Assembly (NCBI GenBank): GCA_033557465.1
Contig: CM066031.1
Coordinates: forward strand, 1,233,033,312 to 1,233,097,311
Direction: 5' to 3'
Origin: Ichthyophis bannanicus
Taxonomy: Eukaryota > Chordata > Amphibia > Gymnophiona > Ichthyophiidae
Length of the DNA stretch: 64,000 nucleotides
Shown: piece by piece, positions 1 through 10,060 of the stretch
Position numbering within the stretch: the stretch's first letter is position 1
How the letters are laid out: each line of letters opens with the position of its first letter
Program-made: the position numbers and the translations under genes
The notes under the pieces: model-generated
What the model was told of the DNA's origin: nothing
Database searches by the model: none
What the model saw: the letters and a program-made list of their open reading frames with translations, nothing else

Positions 1-8
1 ATTTTCTC

Positions 9-1515
9 TTGGAGCGGGGCACGGGACAGGGCTGTCCCCTTTCTCCTCTATTGTTTGTCCTGTCGCTGGATCCTCTGATATGGACTATTGAGGCCTCATG
101 TGAGATACAGGGAATAAAGATGGGCTCGCAGGAGTTTAAACTTTCAGCCTTCGCAGATGATCTTTTGGTACAGCTGCTTTCCCCTGTTCATTTGCTACAG
201 AAGCTGTTGGAGGAATTCATGAGATTTGGTAGGTTTGCGGGGCTGCGCATCAATCAGGATAAATCGGAGGCCCTAGATATTTCGGCTCAGTTGCGAGGGA
301 GTTGGGTGGGGGCTTTCCCTCTTAGGTGGGCGGCTGGCGATTTTATCTATTTGGGCATAGTGCTGACTCGACAGCCTCGTGCGATATACACGCGTAACTT
401 TGATCATACTCTAAGGCGTCTACAGACCCATTTGAAAGCATGGGAACCCCTTCTGCTTTCCTTGTCGGGGAGGGTGGCGGCGGTCAAAATGGTGATACTA
501 CCACGGATTTTATACTGGTTTCAGACACTGCCGGTTTGGCTGTTGCGTCGAGATGTGCGCCGGTTGGAAGCTGCTGTCTGACTCTTCTTGTGGAAGGGGG
601 CAGGGCGCGTATTCCATGGCTGCGGATGTTGGGGAAATGGCGTGAAGGGGGGATGGGACTGCCGGATCTAAAGATTTATGCTCTGGCTTGCCAGGCTCGG
701 CACCTTGGGGATTGGTTGGGAGGGACAGATGTGTATACGCCTCGGGCTTTGGAGGAGTGTTTCGTGGCGCCACTAACATTACTGGGGGTCTTACATGGGG
801 CGCACCATGATCTCCCTAGTCATGTTGTGCAAAGTGAGTTGATTGGTTCGGCTAAGAGAACTTGGAAACAACTCAACACCTGTTGGAATGCTTCGTGGAG
901 TTTCTCTAGTTGGCTACCATTACAAGGTAATGCTAATTTTACGCCTGGTTCGGAGACGGTGATTTTTCGGGATTGGAGTGTCCGGGGAATAAGGAATATA
1001 GGGCATGTGGTGGAACCATCAGGGCAGTGCAAATCCTTTTTGACCCTGAGCAGGGAATATGATCTACCCACTAGGCATTGCTTTGCTTACATGCAGGTCT
1101 CTCATTATGTGTCTTCCTTATCGCGAGAAGCGTTGCACATTGACCGGTCAGCGCAAATATTGGAATTTTTTGGGTTAGGGGGGGACAGCCCCCCGTCGAT
1201 TTCTGACTTAAAGAGGCGTTTGGATTATCGAGGGGTGGAGGTGGCCTGGGAAGCAGAATTGGGTGGAGAAATAACCCCTGGGACGGTTCGTAAGGCTTTG
1301 AAAAGGATAGTGGGGCTGGCGCAGGGGGCATGTTGGTGGGAGATACAATTTAAATGCGTAACTAGAGCACACTTTTCACCGCGGTGGGCGCTGCATAGTC
1401 AGCTAACGACTGATGGTCGCTGTCCTAGATGTTCGGAGCCTTTGGCAACTTTATTGCATATGTGGTGGGGCTGTCGGTCTTTGAGATCCTATTGGGCTAA
1501 GATATGTACTTTTCT
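9..1515 (+). pseudogene. L1 ORF2 remnant: RT core to C-terminal region
   Basis: Part of the L1 ORF2 protein, which nicks target DNA and reverse transcribes the element RNA in place. The frame at 9-581 shows the RT signature GTGQGCPLSPLLF at its start and AFADD (catalytic aspartates) about 50 residues in, followed by thumb-like sequence. Reading stops at a TGA near 579-581. Homology continues in another frame from about 582, so a small indel broke the gene there. The second frame carries L1 C-terminal sequence and a C-X2-C-X8-H-X4-C cluster near 1400-1480. It ends at the inserted element at 1516. The upstream fingers and the endonuclease domain are off the window. Not functional. Confidence 0.88.
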
Positions 1516-3086
1516 TTTTTTTTTTTTTAATTTTCTCTTTATTAAAGTTTTTCATATATACAAAGAATAAACTAAGCATACAGTGAATAAAGAAATAAGA
1601 TAACCAATATCAACATCAAATTAAAGAAATAATTACTCTTGGTATAGACCTCAAAAAATATAACCACAATAAGGTTCCAAGAAAAAAGAAAAAACAATAA
1701 AGAAATACATACTGACAACCAGTGCCTTAGAGCTTAGATATTATGTGTGGCAGCCAGTGCGGGATCCTTCCCACCCCTCTCATTACCCTCTAGAAACATT
1801 CTTAATTGTGTGGGCTCAAAGAATAGAAACTGTTTAGACTTATAAACAATTACACATTTACACGGATATTTCAACTTATATTGCGCCCCCAAAACAAGGG
1901 ACCGCTGGCGCATGGCCAGAAACTCCCTCCTCCTCTTTTGGGTATCCCTTGCCAAATCAGGAAATATCAAAATCTTAGAGCCCATAAATTGGGAACCATT
2001 CATCTTAAGAAAATATAATCGCAAAACAGAGTTCCGATCAGACTCAAAGGCAAAGGAGACCAGTAGAGTAGCTCTACTGGTTACCACGTCAAGCGAGCTC
2101 TCTAGAAAGCCTGTTAGGTCCATCTGGGGTGGCCCTCCAGGTTCCACCGAGGCTCTCCCACCAGCCCCCTCTAAATAGGAAATAGAAACATATTGGGCTC
2201 GTACTATGGGAGGCAAATTATCAGGGGGCATAAGGAGAATCTCGGTAAGATACTTGCGGACCAACTCCCTTGAGTCCAACAAAGGAGATCTAGGAAAGTT
2301 CAGCAGGCGTAGATTATTCCTCCTCGCTTGGTTATCCAGGTGCTCCAAACGTCGCGCAAAGATCAAGCTTCCTTTAGTCTGGGTCACCCCCAGATCCTGC
2401 AACTCCTCGACCTGGGTTTCCAAACGAGAGAGTCTCTCTGCATGACCATCTACCCTCGAGCTTTCAACAGAACTCTGTAGCTTCAACTGAGATAAGTCCT
2501 CTGAAAGTGCCGCCACTACAGGAAAGAGGGACTGTTGGAGGGAAGATATGGCATCCCACAAGCTTTCCATCATTATTCTTGCAGGTTTTACCAAAGCCAG
2601 CGACACTGAAGAACCCAAAGGGAAAGAGGAGCCCGTCTCTCTGGGCTCTACCTCACCGCCCCTAGCAGCCTGCATCAACACCTCTCGTCCAGCAGGCTGC
2701 ACAGCAGGAGAACTCTGCCTTTGAAACGAGGCGGCACCCCCCACTGCAGGAAAACTCTCGTCATCCGGAGCCGTTCCTGCAGGCGAACCAACCTGCGAAA
2801 CACTTCCAGGTTGCGGCGGCAAGACTTGTTGGGGGCTCAAACTAACCCCCATTGCTCAGGTCAGCCGAAATCCTCGACTGATCCGCCGAAGCCACAACCG
2901 CAGCCATCGGTGGGAAAAAGCCCGGAATAACCGACTGGGACGAAGCGATGGTAGGAGTAGAGCTTGCGGGGGGTTTCTCTGCACGTTGTTTCCTCTTTTT
3001 CCCCATTCGCACGTCTCAAGCCGGAGCAGGCTAAAACACAACCGACAGCACTACCAGCTCATCCGCCATCTTGGAACCTTAAGACC
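1516..3086 (-). mobile_element. Half-L1 element (ORF1 only) with 17-bp TSD
   Basis: An insertion flanked by the perfect direct repeat aagatatgtacttttct (1499-1515 and 3087-3103). On the minus strand it has about 230 nt of 5' leader that includes an L1-like AAGATGGCGG start near 3070, one long ORF1, about 205 nt of 3' UTR, an AATAAA-type signal (complement at 1537-1542) and a poly(A) of about 12. There is no ORF2 or any RT remnant. This is the layout known in mammals as HAL1 (half-L1). It would depend on ORF2 protein supplied in trans. Alternative: an internally deleted or spliced copy of a full L1. Confidence 0.85.
1734..2852 (-). CDS. L1 ORF1 protein (372 aa), intact frame
   Basis: ORF1 proteins are RNA-binding chaperones that trimerise and coat L1 RNA in the cytoplasmic RNP. 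Seen here: an N-terminal Ser/Pro/Gly-rich segment (about 1-85), a heptad-rich coiled-coil region (about 95-165), then RRNNLRLLNFP near residue 180, which marks the start of the RRM-like domain. A basic C-terminal domain follows and ends shortly before the stop. The length is close to typical L1 ORF1p (about 340-370 aa). The frame runs unbroken from ATG to stop, notable because the surrounding L1 is broken. The start was chosen as the most upstream ATG of the frame; the leader ahead has no competing long frame. Confidence 0.85.
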   Translation of the reverse strand: MGVSLSPQQVLPPQPGSVSQVGSPAGTAPDDESFPAVGGAASFQRQSSPAVQPAGREVLMQAARGGEVEPRETGSSFPLGSSVSLALVKPARIMMESLWDAISSLQQSLFPVVAALSEDLSQLKLQSSVESSRVDGHAERLSRLETQVEELQDLGVTQTKGSLIFARRLEHLDNQARRNNLRLLNFPRSPLLDSRELVRKYLTEILLMPPDNLPPIVRAQYVSISYLEGAGGRASVEPGGPPQMDLTGFLESSLDVVTSRATLLVSFAFESDRNSVLRLYFLKMNGSQFMGSKILIFPDLARDTQKRRREFLAMRQRSLVLGAQYKLKYPCKCVIVYKSKQFLFFEPTQLRMFLEGNERGGKDPALAATHNI

Positions 3087-3103
3087 AAGATATGTACTTT
3101 TCT

Positions 3104-3436
3104 AAATAGATTGCTGCAGTAGCGAGTGAGATGGTCCAGTTCCCTTGTGGTGTTGGATCGGCTTGACCCTCCATGCCCTGTGACGAAGGGGGAACGTTTG
3201 TTGGTGCGTAAAGCCTGTCTGGTGGGGAAGGGGCTGATTCTCCGTCTCTGGAGAGACCACCACCCACCTACTTTTGGTGAGTGGCGTAACTGTTTTCATC
3301 AAATGATGCTAATGGAGAGATGGGTGACGCGGGGCAGTGTCAAATGTTGGACAGCCTTTATGTGTGTCTGGGAGCCTTATATTCAGCAGCTAGGTGCTCG
3401 GTGTCGCAACGAGATATTACAAGTAGGTAGTTGATA
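3104..3436 (+). pseudogene. L1 ORF2 C-terminal tail (continuation)
   Basis: The remainder of the interrupted ORF2. The frame beginning near 3126 reads as L1 C-terminal tail, with conserved-looking tracts LLVRKACLVGKGLILRLWR and a tryptophan-rich run, and it stops at about 3434. It is preceded by a few codons directly after the second copy of the target duplication. It is the end of the same gene as 9-1515 and is separated only by the nested element. Confidence 0.75.
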
Positions 3437-3718
3437 GAGGAGAGTTGCTGGTTTGAGGCGTGGAGTGGTCATAGTTAGTGGAAGGGGGCTTATCAAGTAA
3501 GCAGGGGAAGTGTGACTGTGGGTGGGGGGGGGGGAAGGGGGTTAGGGTGGGGGGGAAGGGAAAAGGGAAACAAAAAACAAAAAAGTAACATCCCACCTGT
3601 TCTCTTCTGTTTATAATTCTCCAGGAGGGATCAGAGTACACCCCACCTTGGAGATGTGTGTATATTGTTTATTGTTGTCTGTTGGTGGTTTATAAATAAA
3701 GTATATAAAAAAAACCAA
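3437..3718 (+). other. L1 3' UTR with G-rich tract
   Basis: Non-coding end of the host L1. The G-run cluster at about 3516-3570 contains several runs of four or more G and could form a G-quadruplex. A polyadenylation signal and short A stretch follow near 3690-3718. A G-rich polypurine tract in the 3' UTR is also known from mammalian L1. Confidence 0.7.
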
Positions 3719-4085
3719 CAGGAACAGCAAGTACCGTACCAACAGTATTTATAACTGAGCTCTGTAATCAGATCAAGGCCTCCTTGGGGTAGGGTGGATG
3801 TAAACTCAGGAACAGCAGCAACTTCCATACCTACAGGATTTAAGCCTGACCTCTGTAATCAGATCAAGGCCTCCTGGGGGGTAGGGTGGATATAAACACA
3901 TGAACAGCAGCAACTTCCATACCTACAGGATTTAACCATTTATATACTGCTTTGACCCGGTGAAAAGCGGTATATAAATGCAGTTAAATAAATAAATAAA
4001 TAAATTTAAGCCTGACCTCTGTGAGCAGATCATGGTCTCATGGGGATAAGGCATACTTGCACTCAGCAGCATCCACACCTACTTT
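3719..4085. repeat. Tandem repeat, about 91-bp unit, three copies
   Basis: Three direct copies of a unit starting GGAACAGCA and containing CCTGACCTCTG and CAGATCAAGGCCTCC. Copies start near 3719, 3810 and 3901; the third is split by the LINE tail at 3934-4003. It directly abuts the L1 poly(A). Confidence 0.8.
3934..4003 (+). mobile_element. 5'-truncated L2-type LINE tail
   Basis: About 70 bp ending in (AAAT)n and containing GCGGTATATAAATG. The same 3'-end signature is carried by the longer RT elements at 24006-26066 and 28670-30660. It splits a tandem-repeat unit after GGATTTAA, and the unit resumes with TTTAAGCC, so a short target duplication is likely. Confidence 0.7.
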
Positions 4086-4440
4086 CAGCACTGCTTGCAC
4101 TTACCTCACGTGGGTGGTCAGCAATCCGATTAAAGCGCCTAGTGATGTGGCACCATGCCCTCCTGACGCGGTGGAGGTCTTGCCTTCTGGATGATCCAGG
4201 AAATAACTTGGTCTGCTTTGTGCAGATCAGGTTTATGAGCAGTTTTAAATCACGCCTGGTGAAGGCTGGCTGTCATGAGCGCCTCTCCATATTCACGGAA
4301 GTGACTGGGTTGCTAGCGGATGCACACACACCGTGCATGTGTGATGCTGCTCATGTCACGCACGGTGCACATGCTGCACATGCGCGGTGGCGCGCTAACG
4401 CGCATTAATCCTAAGTTCATGCCAGTGCAGTGTTAGCATG
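4086..4440. other. No gene seen
   Basis: Unassigned sequence with many CA/TG and CACGC words around 4320-4400. No conserved frame or repeat boundary is recognisable. Confidence 0.4.
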
Positions 4441-4444
4441 AATA

Positions 4445-4612
4445 AAGATGTAGCCCACTGGTTACTGCAATGACTGTGAAGGCAGAGGTCATGGGTTCAA
4501 TTCCACAGTGGTGTTATGTAATAAGGCTGTCTGAGGGATTACCCTTTAATTTAAATCAGTGCTGTCTGAGGCATTTCCTTTTTTAATTTAAATTAGTGCT
4601 GCCAGCAAAAAC
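4445..4612 (+). mobile_element. tRNA-derived SINE
   Basis: A box-A-like TGTAGCCCACTGG at 4449-4461 and a box-B match GGGTTCAATTCC at 4493-4504 give an RNA polymerase III promoter layout. No tRNA cloverleaf with an anticodon arm survives, so this is a SINE, not a tRNA gene. An inverted relative lies at 10690-10830. Confidence 0.7.
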
Positions 4613-4624
4613 ACCCACAGTGCC

Positions 4625-4750
4625 GTAACCTAAGGTGCTGCATGAGGCACCCTATAGGGCACTCCATAGGGCACATTATAAAGTGCACTGTTCGCCAAGG
4701 CACCTTATAATGTGCCCTATAGAGCACTTTATAGGGCACATTATATAACA
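4625..4750. repeat. Minisatellite of GCACCTTATAGGG-like units
   Basis: Degenerate tandem units of about 12 bp alternating GGCAC and TATAGGG. The related array at 10530-10660 is longer. In this copy the SINE lies on the left of the array; in the other it lies on the right and inverted. Confidence 0.7.
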
Positions 4751-5915
4751 CCTCCCTGGCTGGCTACAGAAAGACTGCAGGTCACCACACAAACTGTCTG
4801 CTGTGGTTACCAGGATAGGGTAAACCCACCCGTGCCCATGATGCACGGCACATGCATATCAGCAGTCTACAGCTGATCACAAGATGGGGTATGCACCCCC
4901 ACAACACCTCGGCCTGGAAGGGGGAACTGACCATGTGTGTTACTGGCACAGAGTAGCTACAGACCGTGACACTGTGCGGGTCCTGTGCTCACCACGAGGG
5001 TGAGGTGGGGCGCCCAGCACCAGATCTGCAGCACGTGTCTTGGTTGAGATAAGCTATGCTGCAGGTCCCCATCAGTGCCAGTGTGTGATAGGTAGTCCTT
5101 GCAGACACGCCTAGGATACACCTGTGTCCATCTTTATTTCCCAGTCATGTCTAGCCCTTGTGGACTATGATGCACCCAGAATAGTGCATATCCTGTGTGG
5201 TTGTCATGGTCACATGTTATAAGTGAAGGGGGGTGTTTGGACCCAAACCAGCCCTCTGTGGCTCAGGGTGGGGGAAACAGGATCTCCCACCAACAGATCC
5301 ACATTCTACTTCTCTGCAATGTTGGTAGTAAAGGGGACCAACAACCACAGTCCTGCTGGGGAACAGGCACCCTACAGGGCAGTCAATGCAGATCTGTATG
5401 CATTAATAAGGCAATGGCAGGCAGACAGAATGCCCCCCCCCCAACCACTATCTGTCATTCACCAGCAGAGAGCACAGTCAGTCTCCACTCTGCAAGGTGT
5501 TCTAGCCATACACATACTAACTGCAGACAGTCTGCTAGCTAGTACATAGCACATGTCCCGGCAGGAATGGTATGCATCCAAAAATGGGATGTGAGCACAC
5601 ATACCAAGCAGGTATATCAGTGATTGGGCCCCAGAAAAGGAAACCCTTACATATCACCTGATAAAAAAAAAACTGCACAGCACTATGGGAGAACCTAGCC
5701 ATGCCGTGGTCACTACTTAGTGAGGGTGAGAGTGACCTGCCAGCATGACATGCTGTGGCCATCCTGTCCATGCAGGTGGTGGTCGGCCACTACAATGTCC
5801 CAGCCATTTCCCTATGCCCTATGCAGATGCACCCTGCCCAGGCCACCCTGTCCAGCCCATACCCACAGTACCTTGCTCCTCATTATGCACATTGGCTGGC
5901 TAACACTGGAAACAG

Positions 5916-6075
5916 CCCAGTCTGAAACGTGGATAGCAGTAGGAAGACGTTATTTATTAATTAAAAAGCCTATGGCCCATAGGCTTTTTAATTAATAAAG
6001 AACGTCTTCCTACTGCTATCCACGTTTCAGACTGGGTTGTTTACAAGCACGTGGATTCGTGCTTTTGGTTGGTAC
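5916..6075. mobile_element. 160-bp snapback insertion with 16-bp TSD
   Basis: The direct repeat ctaacactggaaacag occurs at 5900-5915 and 6076-6091 but once in copy B (near 11985-12000), so this is an insertion into copy A. The inserted DNA is mostly a near-perfect palindrome (5916-6036, arms about 58 bp, centre CCTATGGCCCATAGG). A tail follows that contains a second small hairpin, AAGCACG...CGTGCTT, near 6046-6064. The family is unrecognised. Confidence 0.85.
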
Positions 6076-6585
6076 CTAACACTGGAAACAGTGCAAGCAG
6101 TGTGGGCTCAGAAAGGTGTAGGCAGCCACAACACACTGGATAGACAGACACACACTCCCACACCTATGCCAGCATTGTGCAAATATAGAGGTTTTTGGCA
6201 GCCCAGGCCACCACACCAGTCCTGGGCACAGTGCAGGCATGGCTATGATACGTAATACTGCTGGGGTCACTCCCCGGGGTGGTAAACACTGTCAGAAACC
6301 AAAACAGAAACACACTCCACAGATATCAGAAAGGTTGCTATGATGCAGCTCTGTCAACAAATTGTGTTAACTTAGGATTTATTATCTGCCATTAATCATA
6401 GCAATCTTTTGATATATGTGTAACGTGTTCCCAAGTTAAGGGCGGCATTGCTAAGGTATCTAAGTGGGAATGTATTGGGAGATGCTGCTCTGCGCATGGC
6501 CCAACAGCCTGACTCTCCATAAGGCTTTGGATAGTGGAGCCTGTGGGTGTGGGTGTTTATGCCCCAGTTGGCTGCTGCTCTAGGG

Positions 6586-6778
6586 CTGAGTTTCCCTACT
6601 CCAGTCCTGGTGGGCCAAACACTGTTCAGGTTTTCATGCTGTCCCTAATGAATATGCATGAGATACATTTACATACAATGGGGGTGTGGCATACAATTGC
6701 AGCACAAGCATATTTATTAGGGACAGCATGACACCTAGATGGTTTTTGGCCCTCCAGGACTGCATTTGGGAAACTCTG
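6586..6778. mobile_element. hAT-like palindromic MITE (copy A)
   Basis: Imperfect terminal inverted repeats CTGAGTTTCCC...GGGAAACTCTG enclose CCAAACACTGTTCAGG and its inverted counterpart, with TGCATATTTATT in the middle. The equivalent in copy B (12285-12475) has clearer ends and 8-bp-like flanks, so the MITE was present before the A/B duplication. Confidence 0.65.
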
Positions 6779-6831
6779 CTATAGGGATTGCACAAGTTTA
6801 TGGTGTCTGTGCCCTGTAGGGTAAAATATAG

Positions 6832-8184
6832 TGTCATGAGGTAGACAGCACAGACCCTGAAATATTAAGAAATGAAAAGGAAGAAGAGCTTACCTTGCAG
6901 CCTCAGGGGCAGTTGCAGCATTCACAGTACAGAGAGGCAGGGAAAAGGAAAACAAACTTTCCACATGGGTGTAGTGACGCAGTAAGAATTGAGAGTGCCA
7001 ATCAGGCTCACCTGGACTCAGACTCACGTTCCACGTTAGAGGAGCTGAGAGATAAAAGCAGGTGGGGAATCTCACAGAGACAGAGTTGGAGTGGGAAGCA
7101 GATTGGAAAGGAGAAAGAGAATTGGAAGAAGCAGAATGAACATTGGCAGTGGAAGCTGGAGCCTGGATTAGGGCGGGAGCCGAAGCTTGAATGCCAGGAG
7201 GAAAGCAGAGACCAAAGGAACTCTGACTGCTGTTTCAGGCAGGCTTGGAGAGAAGGTGAGAGTAGAAATCCCAAGCAATTGCAGGAAGACACGTTACCTT
7301 GGAGAACCAGGGCTGGAGAAAGGCAGGCTGGCAAACCCAGGTGGGATAAGCAAAACTGCAGCAAGGTCTTCCCAGCCAGAGGGGTCCTCTCACCAAGGCA
7401 AACTGTCTAGTTAACAGGAGGCAGAGGTCACGTCCAAAGAAGCACACAGGAAGCAGGAAGTGAGTTTCCCTCAGCCAGACATCGTAACCAGGGTTCTCAC
7501 AGAAGAGCAGGCTGCAGGGCAAAAAGAAAGCCTTGGCTGGAGACAGAGGAGTTTGAGACCATCTTCTCCAAAGGAAAAGATAAGTACCCTGTTTCTGCTA
7601 AGGGGAGAAAAGGGAGTCTCCAGGATAGAAGCCAGGCTTATAACCAGCAAGGGAACTCTTATTGGCCCAAGCCGTAGGAAGAAATCCCCAGCACAGCTCC
7701 GGATATCTGGGACTTACAAAAGCAGCTCCAACTAGGGGCAACTGAGGTTTCCCCAGGGCAAGATACAGAGAGCAGCTTCATAGGGGCTCAGTGTCCTTAT
7801 ACAGAGGCAGGTCCTAGCCCTATGCAATGGGAGAGCAATAGCTCAGAAAATATCCCTGAAACGATGGAATGTGCTGTATGCGTGACTGATGATATAGAGA
7901 GCCTTTGTTAAAGGAAAAGTGCAAGAAAGAAACTGTATTTTGCAAATTGAAAAGTGTTGGACTTTATTGCTGGAAAGAAGCATGCTTATTATTGGTTAAA
8001 CATCCTTTACCCTGGTGAAAACAACCGTTCTTTATGTTGTCCCTTATTCTACGACATTCTCAAGGGAAGGGGAATAAAACCCAACTTTAATTTCATTTGG
8101 ATCACGACTACAGTGTCCTTTATTTACTACAACTCCAGGCTATCCCGGGTCTAGGCAACCGCCTAGGACAGGCATGGTCTCACA
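6832..8184 (+). mobile_element. Solo-LTR-like element, 1353 bp, 4-bp TSD
   Basis: Starts TGTCATGAG and ends GGTCTCACA, flanked by atag on both sides (6828-6831, 8185-8188). Copy B is uninterrupted at this point, with a single ctatagg. TG...CA ends, a 4-bp duplication, a GATAAAAG TATA-like box near 7050 and AATAAA near 8073 about 110 bp from the 3' end all fit a long terminal repeat, left as a solo LTR after recombination. No gag/pol sequence is inside. The long purine-rich frame at 6895-7410 resembles no protein. ERV versus Ty3/gypsy origin cannot be decided. Confidence 0.75.
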
Positions 8185-8224
8185 ATAGGCATTTATGGGT
8201 TGTTTATTTAATCTGCAATAACAG

Positions 8225-8385
8225 TTCCATCTTTATTACCATGGTTCAGTACTGGGTAAAATATGGGGACATGGTTTGCCGGAGCCACAGCTGGGGCTTG
8301 AACCTGTGACCGTCTGACCTTGAACACACTGGCTGTGTGTACTGCACCAAACTGTTCTCACAGAAGCAGATCATTCCCTGGGGCT
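8225..8385 (-). mobile_element. tRNA-derived SINE remnant (copy A)
   Basis: On the minus strand a box-B match GGTTCAAGCCC lies at about 8294-8305, with a degenerate box A further upstream. It is the counterpart of 12595-12735, so it predates the duplication. Confidence 0.55.
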
Positions 8386-9346
8386 ACCATTAGTATTCAT
8401 TGGACAGACCTTGTCTGTTGCACCCACACAGCGCCCAACTAAACAGGGCTTGGCCTTGGTCTGCTGTGGGCAGATGCCACTGCCCCTCCACCAACAGCAA
8501 CCCTCCACTACCATGCTGACATGCCCTTATACCAGTGGTGCTGGTGGTGTGCAGTCCCAGGCCATCCAGTGTGCCGGTAGGCAGCTGTCTATGGTGTGGG
8601 TTCTCATGTAGGGGTGCCTACATGGACATGCGTGTTTCCCCCCGGCACCGCCTGCCAATGTTCTGTGCCCTTGAGGGTACCTGCTGGGTAATAACCCCTG
8701 TGACACTGTGGGACACACACTCGTGTCCATGTTGGACCCTCGTCAGTTGCTGTCTTGCTGCTTTACAGTTTTGCCATTCCTATGTGCCACCTAGGCATCT
8801 GCCTAGTCCACAATGTGCCCCATCTGGACCACAGCATAACAAACCTGCCCAATATAAAGGAGAGAACCCTGCTCACCACTATTTCACTGTGGGATCATTC
8901 ACTTTGTAGGGGGACTGAGCATAGCCCCTTCCAAATATGATATCTTCCTTTTTACTCTGTCAGTAGTGTTGCTTTATGTTTATCATTAGTAGCACTATTG
9001 GCCAGCTTTGTTATGAGGATTTGAAATGTGGTTCTGGTCATTTAATATGTTTATTTGCCTTTTTGGTTCATGCACATGTATCATTACTATCACTTTTCGG
9101 GGTTTCCCTGGCTTTGCTGTACATTGCTGACTGAAATGGTTTCTCTCTCCTGCAAATGTGCCTCTAGCGCGAGGTTTTCACTGACGCTAATTTTCAGAGC
9201 TTCATTTCACGGCATTAGTGTGCATGGAGCCTATCCCCGCCCACTCTCTGCCCATTGACCCCTCATCTCCACCCCTGGGGAGCCTTACTCTGCCCTCTGG
9301 GGAGCCTTCCTCCACCCTCTGCGCACCTTAACGCCGCCACAGACAT

Positions 9347-9445
9347 TATCGCGCGATACGTGACGTTCTCGCACGGTAAAGCACCATTATCGCACGATAA
9401 CATCACGTATCGCGTGATAACATCACAGCTGTGACGTTAGCACTG
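9347..9445. repeat. CG-rich palindromic cluster (copy A end)
   Basis: Repeated self-complementary words such as GTTATCGCACGATAAC and TATCGCGTGATAA separated by ACATCAC. CpG density is far above the surroundings. The counterpart is at 13524-13615. Confidence 0.7.
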
Positions 9446-9479
9446 TTTAGTAGACATACCCTTTAGTTAAGGCTTATAA

Positions 9480-10060
9480 TCCATCGGGGGTTATTTTAGA
9501 AGTCCTATTTGTGTTTTGGACATTTGAAAATGGGCACAGAGGCATTTTAGAAGCTGGGTGTGTGGACGTCCCTAGTGTGAGGACATCCAAATCTGAATAG
9601 GTCACTATTGAAGGCGTGGCTGGGACATTCCCATCACTGCCTGATCTCAGAAACATCCTGGATTTCCAGTGTCGCATCTATAGGCTCCTGTACCAGGAAC
9701 ATATAGATATCAGGGAAGTGCTTGTTTTGGCTGTAAAAGATCCAGAGGGTGTAAGGAAGATGGCCTTCCATCATTCCCAGTACTCTGCACAATCACAATG
9801 ACAGCAGCAGTGGGATATGAACCCTGGCTTCCTTGATGTTAACCCACTATGCTAACCATTAGGCTATTCCTAGATACCCAGGTTTTGGCATCCTATTCCA
9901 GGGATGTCTATGTATAAGCTCCCGCAGACGTCCATATGGGGCATGTCCACATTTGTGAAATCATGACTGAACTTGGACGTGCCTGCTTTTTTTTCAGATG
10001 TTCTGGCTTGGACATCCCAGATAGAACTTGGACATCATTTTTAAAATGCCACTTTAAGTG
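9480..10060. repeat. Interspersed repeat of unknown class
   Basis: Shares several tracts with 26690-26970 and 27310-27490, for example GTGCTTGTTTTGGC, TCATGCCCGC/TCATGACTGA contexts and CAGATGTTCTGGC. A minus-strand tRNA-derived SINE sits inside. Boundaries unclear. Confidence 0.5.
9780..9880 (-). mobile_element. tRNA-derived SINE head
   Basis: Minus strand: box-A-like TAGCCTAATGGTTAG (complement at 9851-9865) and box B GGGTTCATATCCC (complement at about 9812-9825). Spacing suits an internal pol III promoter. Confidence 0.65.

Larger units (their letters stand above)
1..3718 (+). mobile_element. L1-type LINE, 3' half, interrupted
   Basis: An L1-clade non-LTR retrotransposon entering from the left edge. 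It consists of 1-1515 and 3104-3718, split by a later insertion at 1516-3086. Seen: RT motifs of ORF2, the C-terminal cysteine/histidine cluster, a G-rich 3' untranslated region, an AATAAA-type signal near 3696 and a short A tail ending near 3718. The two halves rejoin across a 17-bp duplicated target. The 5' end, endonuclease and ORF1 lie outside the window. It is decayed by frameshifts and must be older than the element inside it. Confidence 0.9.
4750..9470. repeat. Long non-coding repeat, copy A
   Basis: Matches copy B at 10530-13650 in the same order and orientation over its whole length, from CTGGCTGGCTACAGAAAGAC to a CG-rich end. Copy A is longer because it carries insertions at 5916-6075 and 6832-8184 that are missing in copy B. 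It encodes no plausible protein. Its right end reads TTTAGTAGACATACCC, close to the terminal repeat of the MITE at 27965-28092, so it may be a large non-autonomous DNA transposon or satellite derivative. Left boundary uncertain. Confidence 0.7.

Noticed and set aside
4445..4520. Possible tRNA genes (also 8225, 9780, 10690, 27055, 31945)
   Set aside because: Box A and B are present but the stems of a cloverleaf are not, and each is fused to SINE body sequence.
6895..7410. 171-codon open frame in the solo LTR
   Set aside because: Purine-rich composition (Gln/Lys/Glu/Arg), overlapping frames on both strands and no domain; explained by base composition of the LTR.
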